From: Sipunculus nudus
Taxonomy: Eukaryota; Annelida; Sipuncula; Golfingiida; Sipunculidae
Length of the DNA stretch: 64,000 bases
Direction of reading: 5' to 3'
Assembly: GCA_026874595.1 (NCBI GenBank)
Contig: CM049310.1
Coordinates: 35,849,558 to 35,913,557 of the forward strand
Program-made: the position numbers and the translations under genes
Shown: in pieces, positions 52,424 to 64,000 of the stretch
Numbering within the stretch: the first letter of the stretch is position 1
Layout: each line of letters starts with the position of its first letter
The notes under the pieces: generated by a model
Seen by the model: only the letters and a program-made list of their open reading frames with translations
Told to the model about the DNA's origin: nothing
Databases searched by the model: none

Positions 52424-54019
52424 GCATTTTCGAGCTTTGCATTTCATTTTCAGTTATGCGTGGCCGCGGACATCCATTTCACCTTTACATGTGTAGTCAG
52501 AAAGATTGAGCTGTTTTTTAATCTCCAGAGGATAAGTAAAGCGAACTAAGTGGGAGGAGGGAGTGATTTTTGAGATACTGAAAATATCATTTATGCTCTA
52601 ACCTTCCAACATATGGCATGCTTTTAGATATTTCTATATACATGCATGTATATATAATGAAATTTTACGCCACAAGAGAAAAAGACCACAAATCTATATA
52701 TACACTCCAAAAACAAGTCAATACGGGAATAATCCTTTCATCTTCCGTTCTTTAAAATTCCTCATTCAAAAACAACACTGAAAGAATACCCAAAACTCCC
52801 CAATGCACGTTTACTTTCTATAAAAGGGGGAGGAGGGGGGGGGGCAGGGGAGGAGGAAGGAAGAAACATGCATAAAGCAAATTATTTGATAGAAATAATA
52901 ATACATAAATGGATACATTTTCGATTCATTTCTTTGATTATGCATCGACATCAGATCTGGTGAAAAAAAAATTTGCAAAACGATTTATTTTAAATATGAA
53001 ATATTCGTCATATAAAACCTTTATAAACCAACAGTTCAAAATTTTATATCGGTTTTTACTTTATTTCAACTTCTAATGTTATTTGCTCTGTTATGTTTTT
53101 TTTTTATCCAGTGAGAGGGCTTAGCAAACAACTGTTAGTGGGCTTATAGTAAGTTACATGTGTAATCACATTAATTCAACCAAAAGATACAGTTTCAACC
53201 ATGCAGTCTTTCGCAAATAAACAAGAAACCGATGGAGATCTAGGATTTATATCGAACCAGAAGTGTCTTTACATTTATCACAAAAACTCACAATTTTATG
53301 TTTTTGCCTGAGGGTGCTGTTGTTTTCTGGTCCCCCGAATATTTCTGCTTGACCCCCTGGGCACACTGACATGCTGGAACGACACTCTATATACTTAATT
53401 GGCTTGGTGGCATCTTCGTACTCAATTTTTTTTCAAAATTATGCCTATAATATAGGGAGCGCTTAGGGTAAGATACCAACTGTAGCACTATAAGAGCTTC
53501 TTCATCTCAGTCAGTCAGCATTGACATGAATTCGAATTATTGACGAATTATTATACAATAATTATCTGTTCGCCATTGCTTCTATGAAAATCGGTACAGT
53601 GGTGTATATAGCTGCAGACACAGCGACAGACATGAGTAAACGAAAGACAGTGATTAATCAAGACCTAAGGCACACATGTTACATTAGGTTTAAGGCGTCG
53701 TTTACTTAAAAGTTAATAATGCAATTCTGTTAAGATATTTGAAATTAAAATTTTTTTTTGTTTGCGCTCATTTTCTGAGTGTTAGACATGTTTGAAACGT
53801 CCAATAAAACCATAAAACCTTAAAAATATTCAGTATATTCGCAGTAACTGTTTCCTCGATACTAAATATGCAACCAGCAATCAAACCATCGCCAACTGTG
53901 AAGGGCATTTATTTAATAAGAGCACATAGTGATAGTAGCTGTAGTAGAATTAAGTAGTACTTAATAATAGTAAAAAAAATCCCATTCTTAAAGTTAATAT
54001 TGCTTGTCTAAATTTATAT
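47715..54019. other. Non-coding, repeat-rich stretch
   Basis: Simple repeats: (CA)n(TA)n at 47969-48000, (TA)n at 49019-49082, 49590-49664 and 52365-52420, (CT)n(TA)n at about 51380-51470, and G-rich runs at 50897-50914 and 52826-52860. A palindrome lies at 51676-51693. No gene is supported. Confidence 0.5.
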
Positions 54020-54023
54020 ATAT

Positions 54024-54827
54024 TGTTACAGGTGCTCTTTTTATTGTGTGACACGGGCGTAACTCATGTTGTAGCGCTCTTGCCTGGTCGCTTGTTACAT
54101 TCTATGTTTAATCTGTACCGGTTGAACTCTTGTTGTCCTGCTGGCTTGGTCGTGAGTCACGTGTACACCATGGTGTGTGGAGACACGCAGCGCTGTTTTT
54201 CCAGGGAATTCCTGAAACGCGTGTTGTGCAAGATCTTATAGACTGTTCGAGAAGTGGAAAATTCTCGGCTTGAGGTGTGAAGGTATATAAAATGGCTGTG
54301 TTTTTAGAACGGGCAGGGCAGAGAACAGCATGCAGAGAAAATTCCAGCGGACGCAGAAGCGTGTGGCAGATTCTGAGACCTTACATCCGACGAATGCGGC
54401 ATTTATACATTTTCAAAGACTTTCTCCTTGATTTTATGCATTTGGACTTCAGTTTACTTTCTGGGTTGTTGCAAGAACTTTCAACTGGACTGTCATTCTC
54501 CGAGAGTTTACATTTAAAGGACTTATCGTTGTGATGGTGTTTGTATTCAGGTACTGAGCACATACATTATTTTCTCTGTGATTGTATTGACTTGTTGCTG
54601 TACCGCTGTTTTACTGTATATTTGTATTGATTTAGTGTATTGTATCGTTAGGGTTGTTTTAAGAATAAATTATAGTTATTTGTAAACAAAAAAACACTGA
54701 CTTCTTTATTCATTCCCCTATAGACATTTCCCGCTGCCTAGTGTTACAGAATCTGATTTTTTTATCTCCGTTACAGAATTTGTGTTCATCACGCATACGT
54801 GATCTGTTTATATTAGGTTCCGTAACA
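54024..54827 (+). mobile_element. Candidate solo LTR
   Basis: Begins TGTTACAG and ends CCGTAACA (TG...CA with a short inverted repeat). It is flanked by ATAT at 54020-54023 and 54828-54831, a possible 4-base target duplication, though in an AT-rich setting. Internally there is a TATATAAAA box at about 54284-54292 and an AATAAA at 54664-54669, the spacing expected for U3-R-U5. No internal retrovirus-like coding region adjoins it. Orientation is set by the TATA and poly(A) order. A full-length relative elsewhere in the genome would settle it. Confidence 0.55.
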
Positions 54828-54899
54828 ATATCGAGACAGGGTTTATCATTTATAATTTAAATAATATAGTTTAAACAGAAACCCAAAATCATGGATGCA

Positions 54900-55510
54900 C
54901 AAAGGTCAGACAGCTGATAAATGGTAGGAAACACTGAACTCACTATAATCTCACTGAGACCACTTTTATACAAAAAAAAGATGATTGCTTTGTCCAGGCC
55001 TTCATGGAATATTGCACATATATATGGCCTGGTCTTTATGGCCAATCGACCTCTTGTGAATTTACAAAGCAAGGAACACGTGGCGGGGCCCTTGTCAGTT
55101 TCGACCAGTGATTGACAGGGGAGAGCTAGTGCCAGCGGGTGTCCATTTCAGGTCAGGTGATCTAATCAGTTTCAGGCAGAACGTGTGCGCGTACACGCGC
55201 CGGGGTCAGCGATTGTACGGCTGTGGGAAGACGCCGGACTTTCCCAGGTGTCTTGTATATTTCAACCATCGGAAATCGATGACGAATGGCATCCAGAAAT
55301 CACGGCCCCTGCGTGGAAGCTTTGATGAGCCGTGTCGGTTCTTTATTTCTATACACTGCTAGTATTTGCACGGCTAATTTGCCTGGCTCTGTCCATGGTT
55401 TACCTTGATTTGCACATAGCTCAGAAAGCCCCCGACAACATCTCCCAGGCAGGTCCCCTGTTTGGGGAAGCTGTAATTGAAATATCCTGAGTTTACCTAT
55501 GACCACAAAC
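54900..55510. promoter_or_regulatory. Regulatory-like island with exact PBX-MEIS site
   Basis: Contains TGATTGACAG at 55109-55118, the composite PBX-MEIS/PREP consensus, within a GC-richer repeat-free stretch just right of the solo LTR. No gene supported. Confidence 0.3.
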
Positions 55511-57657
55511 GTGTAAGTCCCAGGTATAAATTTCCACGTTGGTTTCTTGTGATGGCAACTAAGATAATGTAGATCATATTTTTTAACATTGACTGTGGCG
55601 GTTAAAATATTAAAATAAAATGTTTATGTACGCATTATTTTGTTTGTCTATATATACTCAATACCATTTATAGGAGTACTCGTCTATTTATTTGATGAGC
55701 ATAACAAAATTTTCATATTACTGTTCAATATGCGAAAATGACACTAAAATATATGAGCACCCCAGCCACAAGAATGAAATATTTGTTTAAACTTATTATT
55801 TTATATTATGCTGGAGGCCTCCGGGTGGCGTTCTTTTTTTTAAATAATTGATCGTATTTATGGTACCAGTCTCCGATTTCTATTACCCGTCCATAACGTC
55901 AAAATGCAGAATAGATTACTTTCTATTACTTTTTTTAGCATTTGTCGTATTACTCAACTAAGGTTTTGCAAGTTTTGGTGTCTTTCTACTTAATTACATA
56001 ATTGTCTGGTTCATCTATTGATATACATGTGTATATTTTTTTCAATACCAACCCACTTTGTTTAAAACATATCCACAACATCATGGGCTACCGTTAATTG
56101 AACAATTATGGATAAATGGCTGGAGTTGCTCATGTTTGAATCATAATTATATATTTTTGTTTCATAACTTATATGATGGTACCGGTGAGCATTTTGTGTT
56201 TTGTTCCCGCTGTAAAAGAAAATATTCAACTATGACGTCATAAGTGTATGGGTCTATTTGCTTTACTTAATTCTCGTTTGATGCAATATAAAAATATTAT
56301 TATCAGTTCTTTCTCACATTTTGAAAAATATATCCATCCATGGAAAGAGTTAAGAATATTTCATCGTTTACATCAGATATATCTAATTCCTAATAGTGTG
56401 ACGTATATCTGTGCATGGTCTGCATTTACTGTGAAGTAAAACGTGCACCAATGTGTTTATCTGATCAGTGCCCCTATGTATATTATGGCCCTTTATCCAA
56501 GGCCTATATATTTATAACTATAATGAAGCCCGAAGAAACTGCATTTAACTAACATTAAAATTGCTTTATAGAAACATAATTTTTATGCATGTATTTAATC
56601 CAGGGTTTCCCTTTAGTGTATGAAGAACTAATATACATGTACACGAAAATTTTTCTTTTTCAATGAAGATCCGTATCGACATTCCTATATTATACATTTA
56701 TATTTTATATCAAGTACATTACTATAAAATAAATGTAGTGTAGTTTCTATATGCAAAAGTGAGTAAATTATGCATGACAAGCGAACTGTTAGTCTCATTT
56801 CTCTCTCTCTTTCTCCCTCTCTCTGTATCTGTGATCTTACTACACAAACTAAATTCTAAGCTGACAATGTTTCCCGAAGTTGCAAGACCCTTAAAAGTTC
56901 ATATTCGTTTACAATAATATGCGAATTATCTCACATTATTAGCTAATTGTCTGAAGACAAAAGTTTCCCGGCATAATCATCCTTGGCCACGGGCTTATAG
57001 TATCTCCAGTTACCTGTCATGGACGTTGTTATGGTTCTTTACGCTTAATGGTTATCAATAAGCTTCAAGGAGGCGTGGACGCGATGATTATGTTTTGCGC
57101 TTCTTATTGTGCCCTTTTTCCACTTGCGTTCAGGATTTAGCAAAACATTTATTAGAACGAAATATTGATTGATACTTTAAAGAAAATACACTATATTTCA
57201 TGAATATTTATCATACCCGGTATGTGGACAGGTCCCTTTAAATCGTCAGTTCTGTATACACATTCGTGCGTGTACATGGTTAAATGTTATAGTTGCTCAC
57301 ATTATTCCATTAACATGCATGTAACATTGACAAATTACATCACTGACATTAATGTCCCTACACACTCCAGTTGGTACTAATCTGGGCCCCAGTAACTGTA
57401 CTCTGATTGGGACGTTTATACTTGGCCCAGATTCTGTATTTTGCTCAGCACCAGGTGATATGTTTCAGGTGTCCTCGCTGCACTTGCATTTATTCCTTGT
57501 TTAGTCTCATAACGCATGAACGTGTTTATTAACATAAAGGTACATGCATGGTCAGATGATGTCACTGTCTGTGATGATACTTCAAGGAAGAGGGTAACCA
57601 ATAATTAACCAATAATGCTACAATATACTGCAACCACTTCCACTGCTGCTACTCCTA

Positions 57658-57675
57658 TACTACTACTACTCCTAT

Positions 57676-57708
<33 letters not shown>
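57658..57708 (+). repeat. (TAC)n/(ACT)n microsatellite
   Basis: Trinucleotide array just before LINE-C. It may be the tail of another lost LINE copy. Confidence 0.85.
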
Positions 57709-57710
<2 letters not shown>

Positions 57711-57779
57711 TTAGTCTGCCGCTAAGACCACAGAGTGAAATAACTTTCTACTTAGGCTACAAAAAGACTCATACATGGT

Positions 57780-57870
57780 TTAGTGCTTTCTCGCATCGAT
57801 TATGCTAATTCTCCTCAACGCCCCGGACTATACTTGCTTGTAAAACTCTTACGTGTACAGAATTCTACGG

Positions 57871-57959
<89 letters not shown>

Positions 57960-58466
57960 TCCAAAACACAGAATATGACCACGTAACTCCAGTATACTGA
58001 TTTCACTTCACTGGCCACCCGTCAGGCAGCGTATTGATTTCAAAGTACTTTCACTTGTTTTCAAAGCTTTGAAAAATGTGGCACCAGGTTACATTTGTGA
58101 CCTATTACAGCTCATGCAGAACTGCAACCAGGACACTATATATAAAGTCTTCTACTTCACTTTTTAGTCACACCAGTATATATGTACGACTGTGACTTAT
58201 CGTGCATGATAAGTGTTTAAGTTGTTATGCCCCGAAACTCTGGAACAGTTTACCTGCCAGCATCAGGAATGCTAGCTCTATTCCCACTTTTAAGAAACAC
58301 CCCAAGACATTTATTTTTAAACAGGCTTTTAATCTGTAGTGTAGCGTTAATTTTAGGCTCTTCTTTTATAACCCAGTGTGTTGTCAGCTTTTGAATGTTT
58401 TCATCTCTTTAACGTAGAGCGCTCTGGAGCTAATGATTCTTATATTGGGGCGCTAAATAAATGTGC
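57780..58466 (+). mobile_element. L2-like LINE 3' fragment (LINE-C)
   Basis: Plus-strand remnant. SRIDYANS...LYLLVKLLRVQNST (57790-57868) is followed by a (TA)n array. Then SLHWPPVRQRIDFKVLSLVF and KALKNVAPGYICDLL come from 57998-58110, and LWNSLPASIRNASSIPTFKK through FKQAFNL-stop from 58238-58339 in another frame. The 3' UTR holds AGCGCTCTGGAGC and GGGGCGCTAAATAAATG (about 58415-58462), the hairpin-like end known from L2/Rex-type LINEs, followed at once by a (TAC)n tail. The fragment is 5'-truncated and frameshifted. Confidence 0.85.
57873..57958. repeat. (TA)n array inside LINE-C coding region
   Basis: About 86 bases of TA with one interruption (TATACATA). It lies between the codons for RVQNSTA and the downstream EYDHVTP-like segment of the LINE ORF. 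Confidence 0.95.
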
Positions 58467-58470
58467 ATAT

Positions 58471-58508
<38 letters not shown>

Positions 58509-58582
58509 ATAATAATAATAATAATCATAATAATAATCATAATCATAATACTACTGCTACTATTACTACTACTACTACTACT
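58467..58582 (+). repeat. (TAC)n/(TAA)n 3' tail of LINE-C
   Basis: Trinucleotide array directly abutting the L2-type 3' end, switching from TAC to AATAAT/ATCATA and back to TAC. It is most likely the element's own simple-repeat tail, later expanded. Confidence 0.8.
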
Positions 58583-59652
58583 CAGGATTTTAGATTTCAG
58601 ATTTCATATATATGCACAGAATAAGATTAATTCAAATGTCATATAACATGCCGCTATGCCCACAGAATGAAATACTGCTCACGAAGTTCTACCGTTTTTC
58701 CTTTTAAACACACGACCTAACTTGCATCTTCGGCAGATCGAAATGTAGCCTGCATACCATTAAATTTCTCTTAATTCCGACATGTGACTAGTGACATCTG
58801 CGTTAAAGTCTGTACGCGAAATGGCCGCTCCCATTATTAGTTTCGAATTCTAAGGATATCAGGGTTTGATAAGGGCACAGAAATACGACAGGGAAAGTAC
58901 TAATTAATCGTCGGACTTGGCCTGGTAATCGATATGATAATTTCTTCCGATAATATTAACCATGCATATACATGTATATATATATATTTGTTAAAAAAGT
59001 ATAATGTTCAAATGTCTAATAATCAGTTACGACATGGCCATATATAAATTCGTCTTAATGATCACTTTTTGCACAACTGTAACCATACCAACAAGTGAAA
59101 ACTCTTTTTCCCTTTTATTGAATAGAATCTACTATGTATAAAGCAATTAGTAAACTGTTCGATAAGGTTTAATATCAATGATCTGTCCCTTGATTCTTTC
59201 AAAAATAGTCTAAATGTATCCACAGAAGTAGAAATGATTGATTCACATTGATTTTCATAAACAGATATATACGTGCAGCAGCTAATGCAAGATGTAATCT
59301 TAATGATCATTTTACTTTTAAGTTTTCTTTAAATAATCCAGAATCAGATAAAATCGCCTTTTTACCGCCGATGCAGTGCAACCCTTGAATCGCACGAAGC
59401 ACTTAAATGCATGTAATCAATTTGTATTAGTACAAAAGTTTTACCATATCCTCATATACACACACGTATATAAACATCCTTGTATATTGCCATGTATGCA
59501 TGTAATATTTTTATTACATCATTATCTTCATCTATTAAGGAATATGGCGCAACAGTTCTTTTTAAAATCAGTTGAGGTCCATTTTTTTTAATGATGTCAA
59601 TTAAAAAAAGCAAAGAACTGTTGATTGATTCATTTTTATTGGTGTACGATTC

Positions 59653-59783
<131 letters not shown>

Positions 59784-60229
59784 CGGTCTTTTTATTAATA
59801 CCATGCATATCTTGTAGTTTTCAGGGGTACGCGCGCTCTCTATAGGAGAGGTGCATGTAACATTTATAACGACAACATTCATGGATTAACATTTGTTTCT
59901 ATATTGTCTCAACTGTTTCATGTGAAAATATGTTTTCATACATGTTTATATAAGTACGCATGTAATATGTTACTTACGCAACTATATCATAATATATGTA
60001 CTATTTTCGTTCTCATGATTAATACTCCTGCTAAATATCACACTGATGCCCAGCCAAAATTAAGGACTACTTATAATGATCCTAGTCATCCTACTATATA
60101 TGCTTCAACACGACGGGGTTGGTACCACAGGTTTTTGAAAATTTAGGTTATAATCGTGCACTCAGAAGAAGCTTAGATGTATTATAAAACAAGACATACA
60201 TTAATTGTAACTAGAAGCGTGACGGTGTA

Positions 60230-60470
60230 CTGTGAGTTTTTTTCCCATATTTTTTTTGGTTAGGTCAAAAAAAGGATGGGGGCGCGCGCCCTCTGCGCCC
60301 CCCCCCCCCCTCAAATCCGCCCCTGCTACTACTTCTACCATATATAAACTACTATCACTACTATTAATTCTACTGTATACTGCTAGACTACTATAACTAC
60401 TACCTTGTACTACTATACTATAAATAACACTACTATTACTGCTGTTACTACTACTACTACTGTTCTTACA
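60230..60470. repeat. GC-rich repeat end plus (ACT)n
   Basis: CGCGCGCCCTC and a C-tract followed by AATCCGCCCC, the terminus of a dispersed element (read on minus as GGGGCGGATT). It joins an impure (ACT/TAC)n array at about 60326-60465. Confidence 0.5.
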
Positions 60471-61591
60471 TAATGCATGCATTTACTTATATGATGAAGC
60501 TCACTTCACATTATCACCTTCTTTCACTTAATTATGAAAAAATAGACGTGCTTCTATTACTAGTTATCTAAATGCCTGCTTCAATATCTGTGTATATATG
60601 CATGACGGTCATTAACACACATGTATACAAATACTGAAACGATTACTGTCGAAACTCTTGCTAATGTTTTTCCTGCTGCTATTCTTACCATTATTAACAA
60701 CAATTATTACTAAACGACGAAATAATCACCATCACTGCATACTGATTGTGTCGAAACCATGGACATATCACCACCGAGGCACTATATAGTTATATAGTGT
60801 TTGATGAGGGTTTATGTATAGAGAATTAAGCCTATATTTCATACTATACAGTATATAGTAACCTTGTGTGAGCTAGAAAAGCACATTCAATTTAATCTCC
60901 CCCTCAAGGCAGGGTAACAACCCATACATTTTCTATTGAGGGGGAATAAGCTCTAATTGCCTTTCAACATCGACTAAATCTTCTGATCTGACATAAAAAC
61001 ATCGTTCTGTAGCAAGGAGAATCGAATTACCATGACCCAAAGCCGCGATGAAATCGGCAAGGTCACGTGGCGTGCGCTATGTACATTTCAGTAGCAATTT
61101 ACACACATAGGCATGCAGGTGTCACAACATTTGTAACTAAACGGTTTGTAACTCTAGAAAGTTAAGGTGGTCTGTAAATAACCGAATTAAGCTTATATTG
61201 TTAATGTAACAGTGCGATGGGTAAATCTTGTTAAACAGACGGGGTTTCCCTATTGTATCTCGTGGTATTTCAGGTATATATATTTGTTTATGGCTTTATG
61301 AACGCGCCGTTGATTAAGTGCTATGCTAAGCTTGGATCATGTGTGATCCTTCCTAAGACTTTTCAGGTGTGGAACGCGTGTAAATTCAGGTGATATAATG
61401 GTTCAGACTTTGCATTTACTGAAGCCAATGTAGGATGATATGAACGAGCAAAGTGAAATAGCGCCACACATTATTAAACTGTATTGCTTGTAATTACTAC
61501 ACCGCACTAATGACTTATGTTTTTATTATGAGTCGATTAAGAAGGTTTGCAATATATGCTTTTCTTCATTCCGCTAGAATATAAATGATAT

Positions 61592-61640
61592 CCTGACTGA
61601 CTGAATGACTGACTGACTGACTGACTGACTGACTGACTGA
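61592..61640. repeat. (GACT)n tetranucleotide array
   Basis: About twelve units of CTGA/GACT with one AATG interruption. Confidence 0.95.
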
Positions 61641-62044
61641 AAATGTTTTTCGCTTTGTCGAGCAGCAAACAGGTTGCTATGGTCAAGACCCCAGCCCTGT
61701 GCACTCCTTAAGCGTATTTTTTTAGAGTTTCAACGAGTCAATAGACGTGATGCCACCAAGCCAAGCAGGGAGCCAGGGGAGACCGCCACCATTTTACTCG
61801 CACCGGTGACCTGAGGAAAGCCACATCACCTACAGCCACAAAGGCATGAAGCAGCTTACATTTCCTTCGCCGATCCTAGCAGCGGAGACTAGCCATGCAA
61901 AATGGAGAGCCGAACCCGATCAATGAAACGAAAGAGCTTCGAAACGAATGCCATTTTATACTTGCAGTTTCTCCCATTAAGACATCGTCAGCAAGTTTTT
62001 TCTTCATAATAGGATATCCTATATTGTATAGTACAAAATATAAT

Positions 62045-62175
62045 ATAGTATTTTATATATATATAGTATACATTAAAGAGTAGTATATATTACAAAGTAG
62101 TATATATTATAGAGTAGTAGATATAGTATAGTATATATAATATAATATAATATAATATAATATAATATAATAAAT
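62045..62175. repeat. Compound (TATAA)n / AGTAGTATATATTA repeat
   Basis: AGAGTAGTATATATTA-like units three times, then a run of TATAA/ATATA pentamers. Confidence 0.9.
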
Positions 62176-63679
62176 TATGATATAACATAATATAATTGAC
62201 TTAATAATCGAGAGAGCTTGAGCTGTTGCATAACCTGTTGGATTACGTTTTAGTAAGTTTGAACATATTGATTTTATCATAGGAAATCATGACAGTTATC
62301 CATTTTACATGTGTACGAAAGCTTATTCCGTGCGTTGAATATGACTAGTTCACGACTGGATCTTAAATCTGATAGATGTATTTCAAATAAACCTCCGACG
62401 TCTCTATCAGAAAATAAACAAAAATGTAACATGATCAAACATGAAGAAGTATTTATACATTTCAGCATGTCCAGAAGATGCCTATTTTAGTATTTATCAT
62501 TTTGTTAAGCAGTCCGTGTTAATTTTTTTTTGTGTGCGAATGTACCGAAGGTGATCTCCCAAGAATACTCACAAGAGTTCGTTTTGAGTAGAAACGACCT
62601 CTGGCGGAAAGGTGTCCCAAACGATTGAAAACATTTCTTTGGTCAGGTTGGTTACATAGTGCTGCCATCTGCAGACGATAATATAAACTAATCCTACGAG
62701 TGCTTGCAAATGCAACAGCAGAAAACACACATGGAAAATGTAAAAAAAGGCAAGTAATCGATGGAGGTTCATTTAAAGAAATTGAAAATCGACTGAAATC
62801 GGATATAAATAAAAGGACAATCAGGTCATCCTGGTACTAAAGTATATATATATAATCATCCCAAAAATAAAGTGTGTGCCATATAAGTTGGTATGTTAGA
62901 TGGAATTTTCAGTTTTTATCAGGACTGCGATCATGTCTGGTCTCGGTAGCTGGCGCCATCTGTTGGTCAGTTATGCTATCATCACAAACAACATGGCAGC
63001 CACTGTCCCCGGCTTTGGTGTTTGCCTTCATATAATAATTATCCTGAGTTTGTTTGTTGCAGGAAACGTAAGTAAGCCATAATAAGGAACATTCATATTT
63101 TATTCCTATACTTTGACACTGATTCTGAGATAAATACTGCCTCCAGTCTGTTGTACTACATGAAAAACCCTTAATATCGCTCAACAACATAACTCCATGC
63201 CCCCCCCCCCGTGCCTTTTAATACTCGGTCATTGTCTCACTCATTGCCAACCAGCTTATGAAATTTGTATTGTAAATCTTTGTTGCCACTATGGAACGCG
63301 GGCTATGCTTCTAATGAGGAACATGAAAATATAAATAAAACTCTCTTCTCATTCCCTATTTTAACTCCTACTTTTCCCTGTAAATGTTCCTACCCTCTCA
63401 TAAGTTATCACCTGTTCAAACATAAACAACTACTATAGTTCTTCCCAGTATCTGTGTGCGCATGTTTTTCTGGAATATTTTTTTATACAAGTAAAGCAGT
63501 GAAAACATTTCTTGTCCAAAGGTTGCAGGAGCTATTCCGCCGACTACCTGCGTAAAAAGTAATGCCTTACCTTGCCTTGATTTTATATGAGACAAAAAAT
63601 CCAAAATATGACAAAACAAGCTACAGCTTTTACGACTTATTCCTTGCCTGAGAACTGATAATAAACAACCCAGTCAAAC

Positions 63680-63754
63680 TGACGTCAGTCAATTGAAGGT
63701 GACGTGCGACCGATCACTGTGACGTATTTGTGACGTCACTGTTGTCTAGCAAAC
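63680..63754 (+). promoter_or_regulatory. CRE cluster and X-box-like site
   Basis: TGACGTCA at 63680-63687 and 63731-63738, plus TGACGT at 63700-63705 and 63720-63725. An imperfect palindrome GTTGTCTAGCAAAC (63741-63754) resembles an RFX X-box. It lies 20-95 bases upstream of the candidate first exon, so it looks like a promoter read to the right. Confidence 0.5.
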
Positions 63755-63773
63755 ACCAAACGCAGCCATAGAC

Positions 63774-63870
63774 ATGGAAAGTGTAGCATGGAGGAATGCA
63801 CTGTCCGGCAGTACCGGGAAGACGCTATATCCACAGTATTTCAGCTTAAATAACGCAAAAGAGTCGCAAA
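63774..63870 (+). CDS. Possible first coding exon of an unidentified gene at the window edge
   Basis: The ATG at 63774 has an optimal context (G at -3, G at +4). It opens 32 codons, beginning MESVAWRNALSGSTGK and continuing TLYPQYFSLNNAKESQ, before a possible donor AAA|GTAAAT (GT at 63871-63872); the exon would end in phase 1. The frame runs to a stop at 63894 if unspliced (40 codons). Immediately upstream is a dense cluster of CRE-type sites. The peptide is not recognised; no function is assigned. The rest of the gene would lie beyond the window. Confidence 0.35.
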
Positions 63871-64000
63871 GTAAATACGTCTTTCATGATATATAAAAAT
63901 GTTACACAAAATCAGTGGAATATCTGTGTATTTGCTTCAGGCCAAAGGGCATTTTTAAAGAATATTCTGAAAATAATTATTGCCAAAAAACATGCGGACA

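Larger units (their letters stand above)
54832..57779. other. Non-coding stretch
   Basis: Holds the island at 54900-55510 and a second GC-richer block at 57000-57600. The adjacent open frames at 56058-56439 are AT-rich and show no domain. No gene called. Confidence 0.5.

Noticed and set aside
56058-56439. Two consecutive plus frames in AT-rich sequence
   Set aside because: Suggestive of a broken ORF but no family motif recognised and no continuation on either side.
62900-63082. 60-codon plus frame with one hydrophobic segment, and a GCAG...GTAAGTAAG pair 5 bases apart
   Set aside because: No homologue recognised; the splice-like pair would define a 5-base exon, which is not credible without transcripts.

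Overview
This window is AT-rich, gene-poor animal DNA. It holds dozens of (TA)n arrays of roughly 40-130 bp, frequent TGCATGCA words, decayed non-LTR retrotransposons, and one clear spliced gene. The gene has phase-1 introns with canonical GT/AG borders, so the organism is a eukaryotic metazoan. The repeat style would fit a lophotrochozoan such as a mollusc, but the species cannot be fixed from the sequence alone.

The one confident gene is a Gfi1/Senseless/PAG-3-type zinc-finger repressor on the minus strand. It has four coding exons (30967-30838, 26695-26531, 24781-24122, 23692-23295) that join to a 450-residue protein: an N-terminal SNAG repressor peptide, a proline-rich linker, six C2H2 fingers and a 75-residue C-terminal tail. 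All three introns are phase 1. A TATA box, a CCAAT cluster and a Gfi-type AATCACAGC site lie just upstream of exon 1. A tandem copy of the exon 2 acceptor and exon start sits in intron 1; its use would give a frameshifted, SNAG-only product.

Layout: 1-2460 is non-coding flank. 2464-2800 is a MITE with perfect 19-bp terminal inverted repeats. 2843-4115 and about 4125-8290 are two minus-strand LINE remnants; the second is nearly full length, with an SGNH-esterase-like ORF1 and an endonuclease/reverse transcriptase ORF2. About 11005-12230 and 42262-43425 are two copies of an interspersed family made of ~280-350 bp internal modules. 18972-19795 has two copies of a SINE-like repeat, one with a tRNA-like head. 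22000-31400 is the Gfi1 locus with its 3' region, introns and promoter. 54024-54827 looks like a solo LTR. 57780-58580 is an L2-like LINE 3' end. The right edge (63660-63870) looks like a promoter plus first coding exon of a second, plus-strand gene.

Between these lie GC-richer, microsatellite-free islands (such as 13270-13770, 14680-15330, 25430-26260, 28760-29180, 44860-45290 and 54900-55510) rich in recognisable transcription-factor words. This is the pattern expected of a regulatory landscape around a developmental transcription factor, but conservation could not be tested here. Most of the remaining sequence shows no supportable gene.
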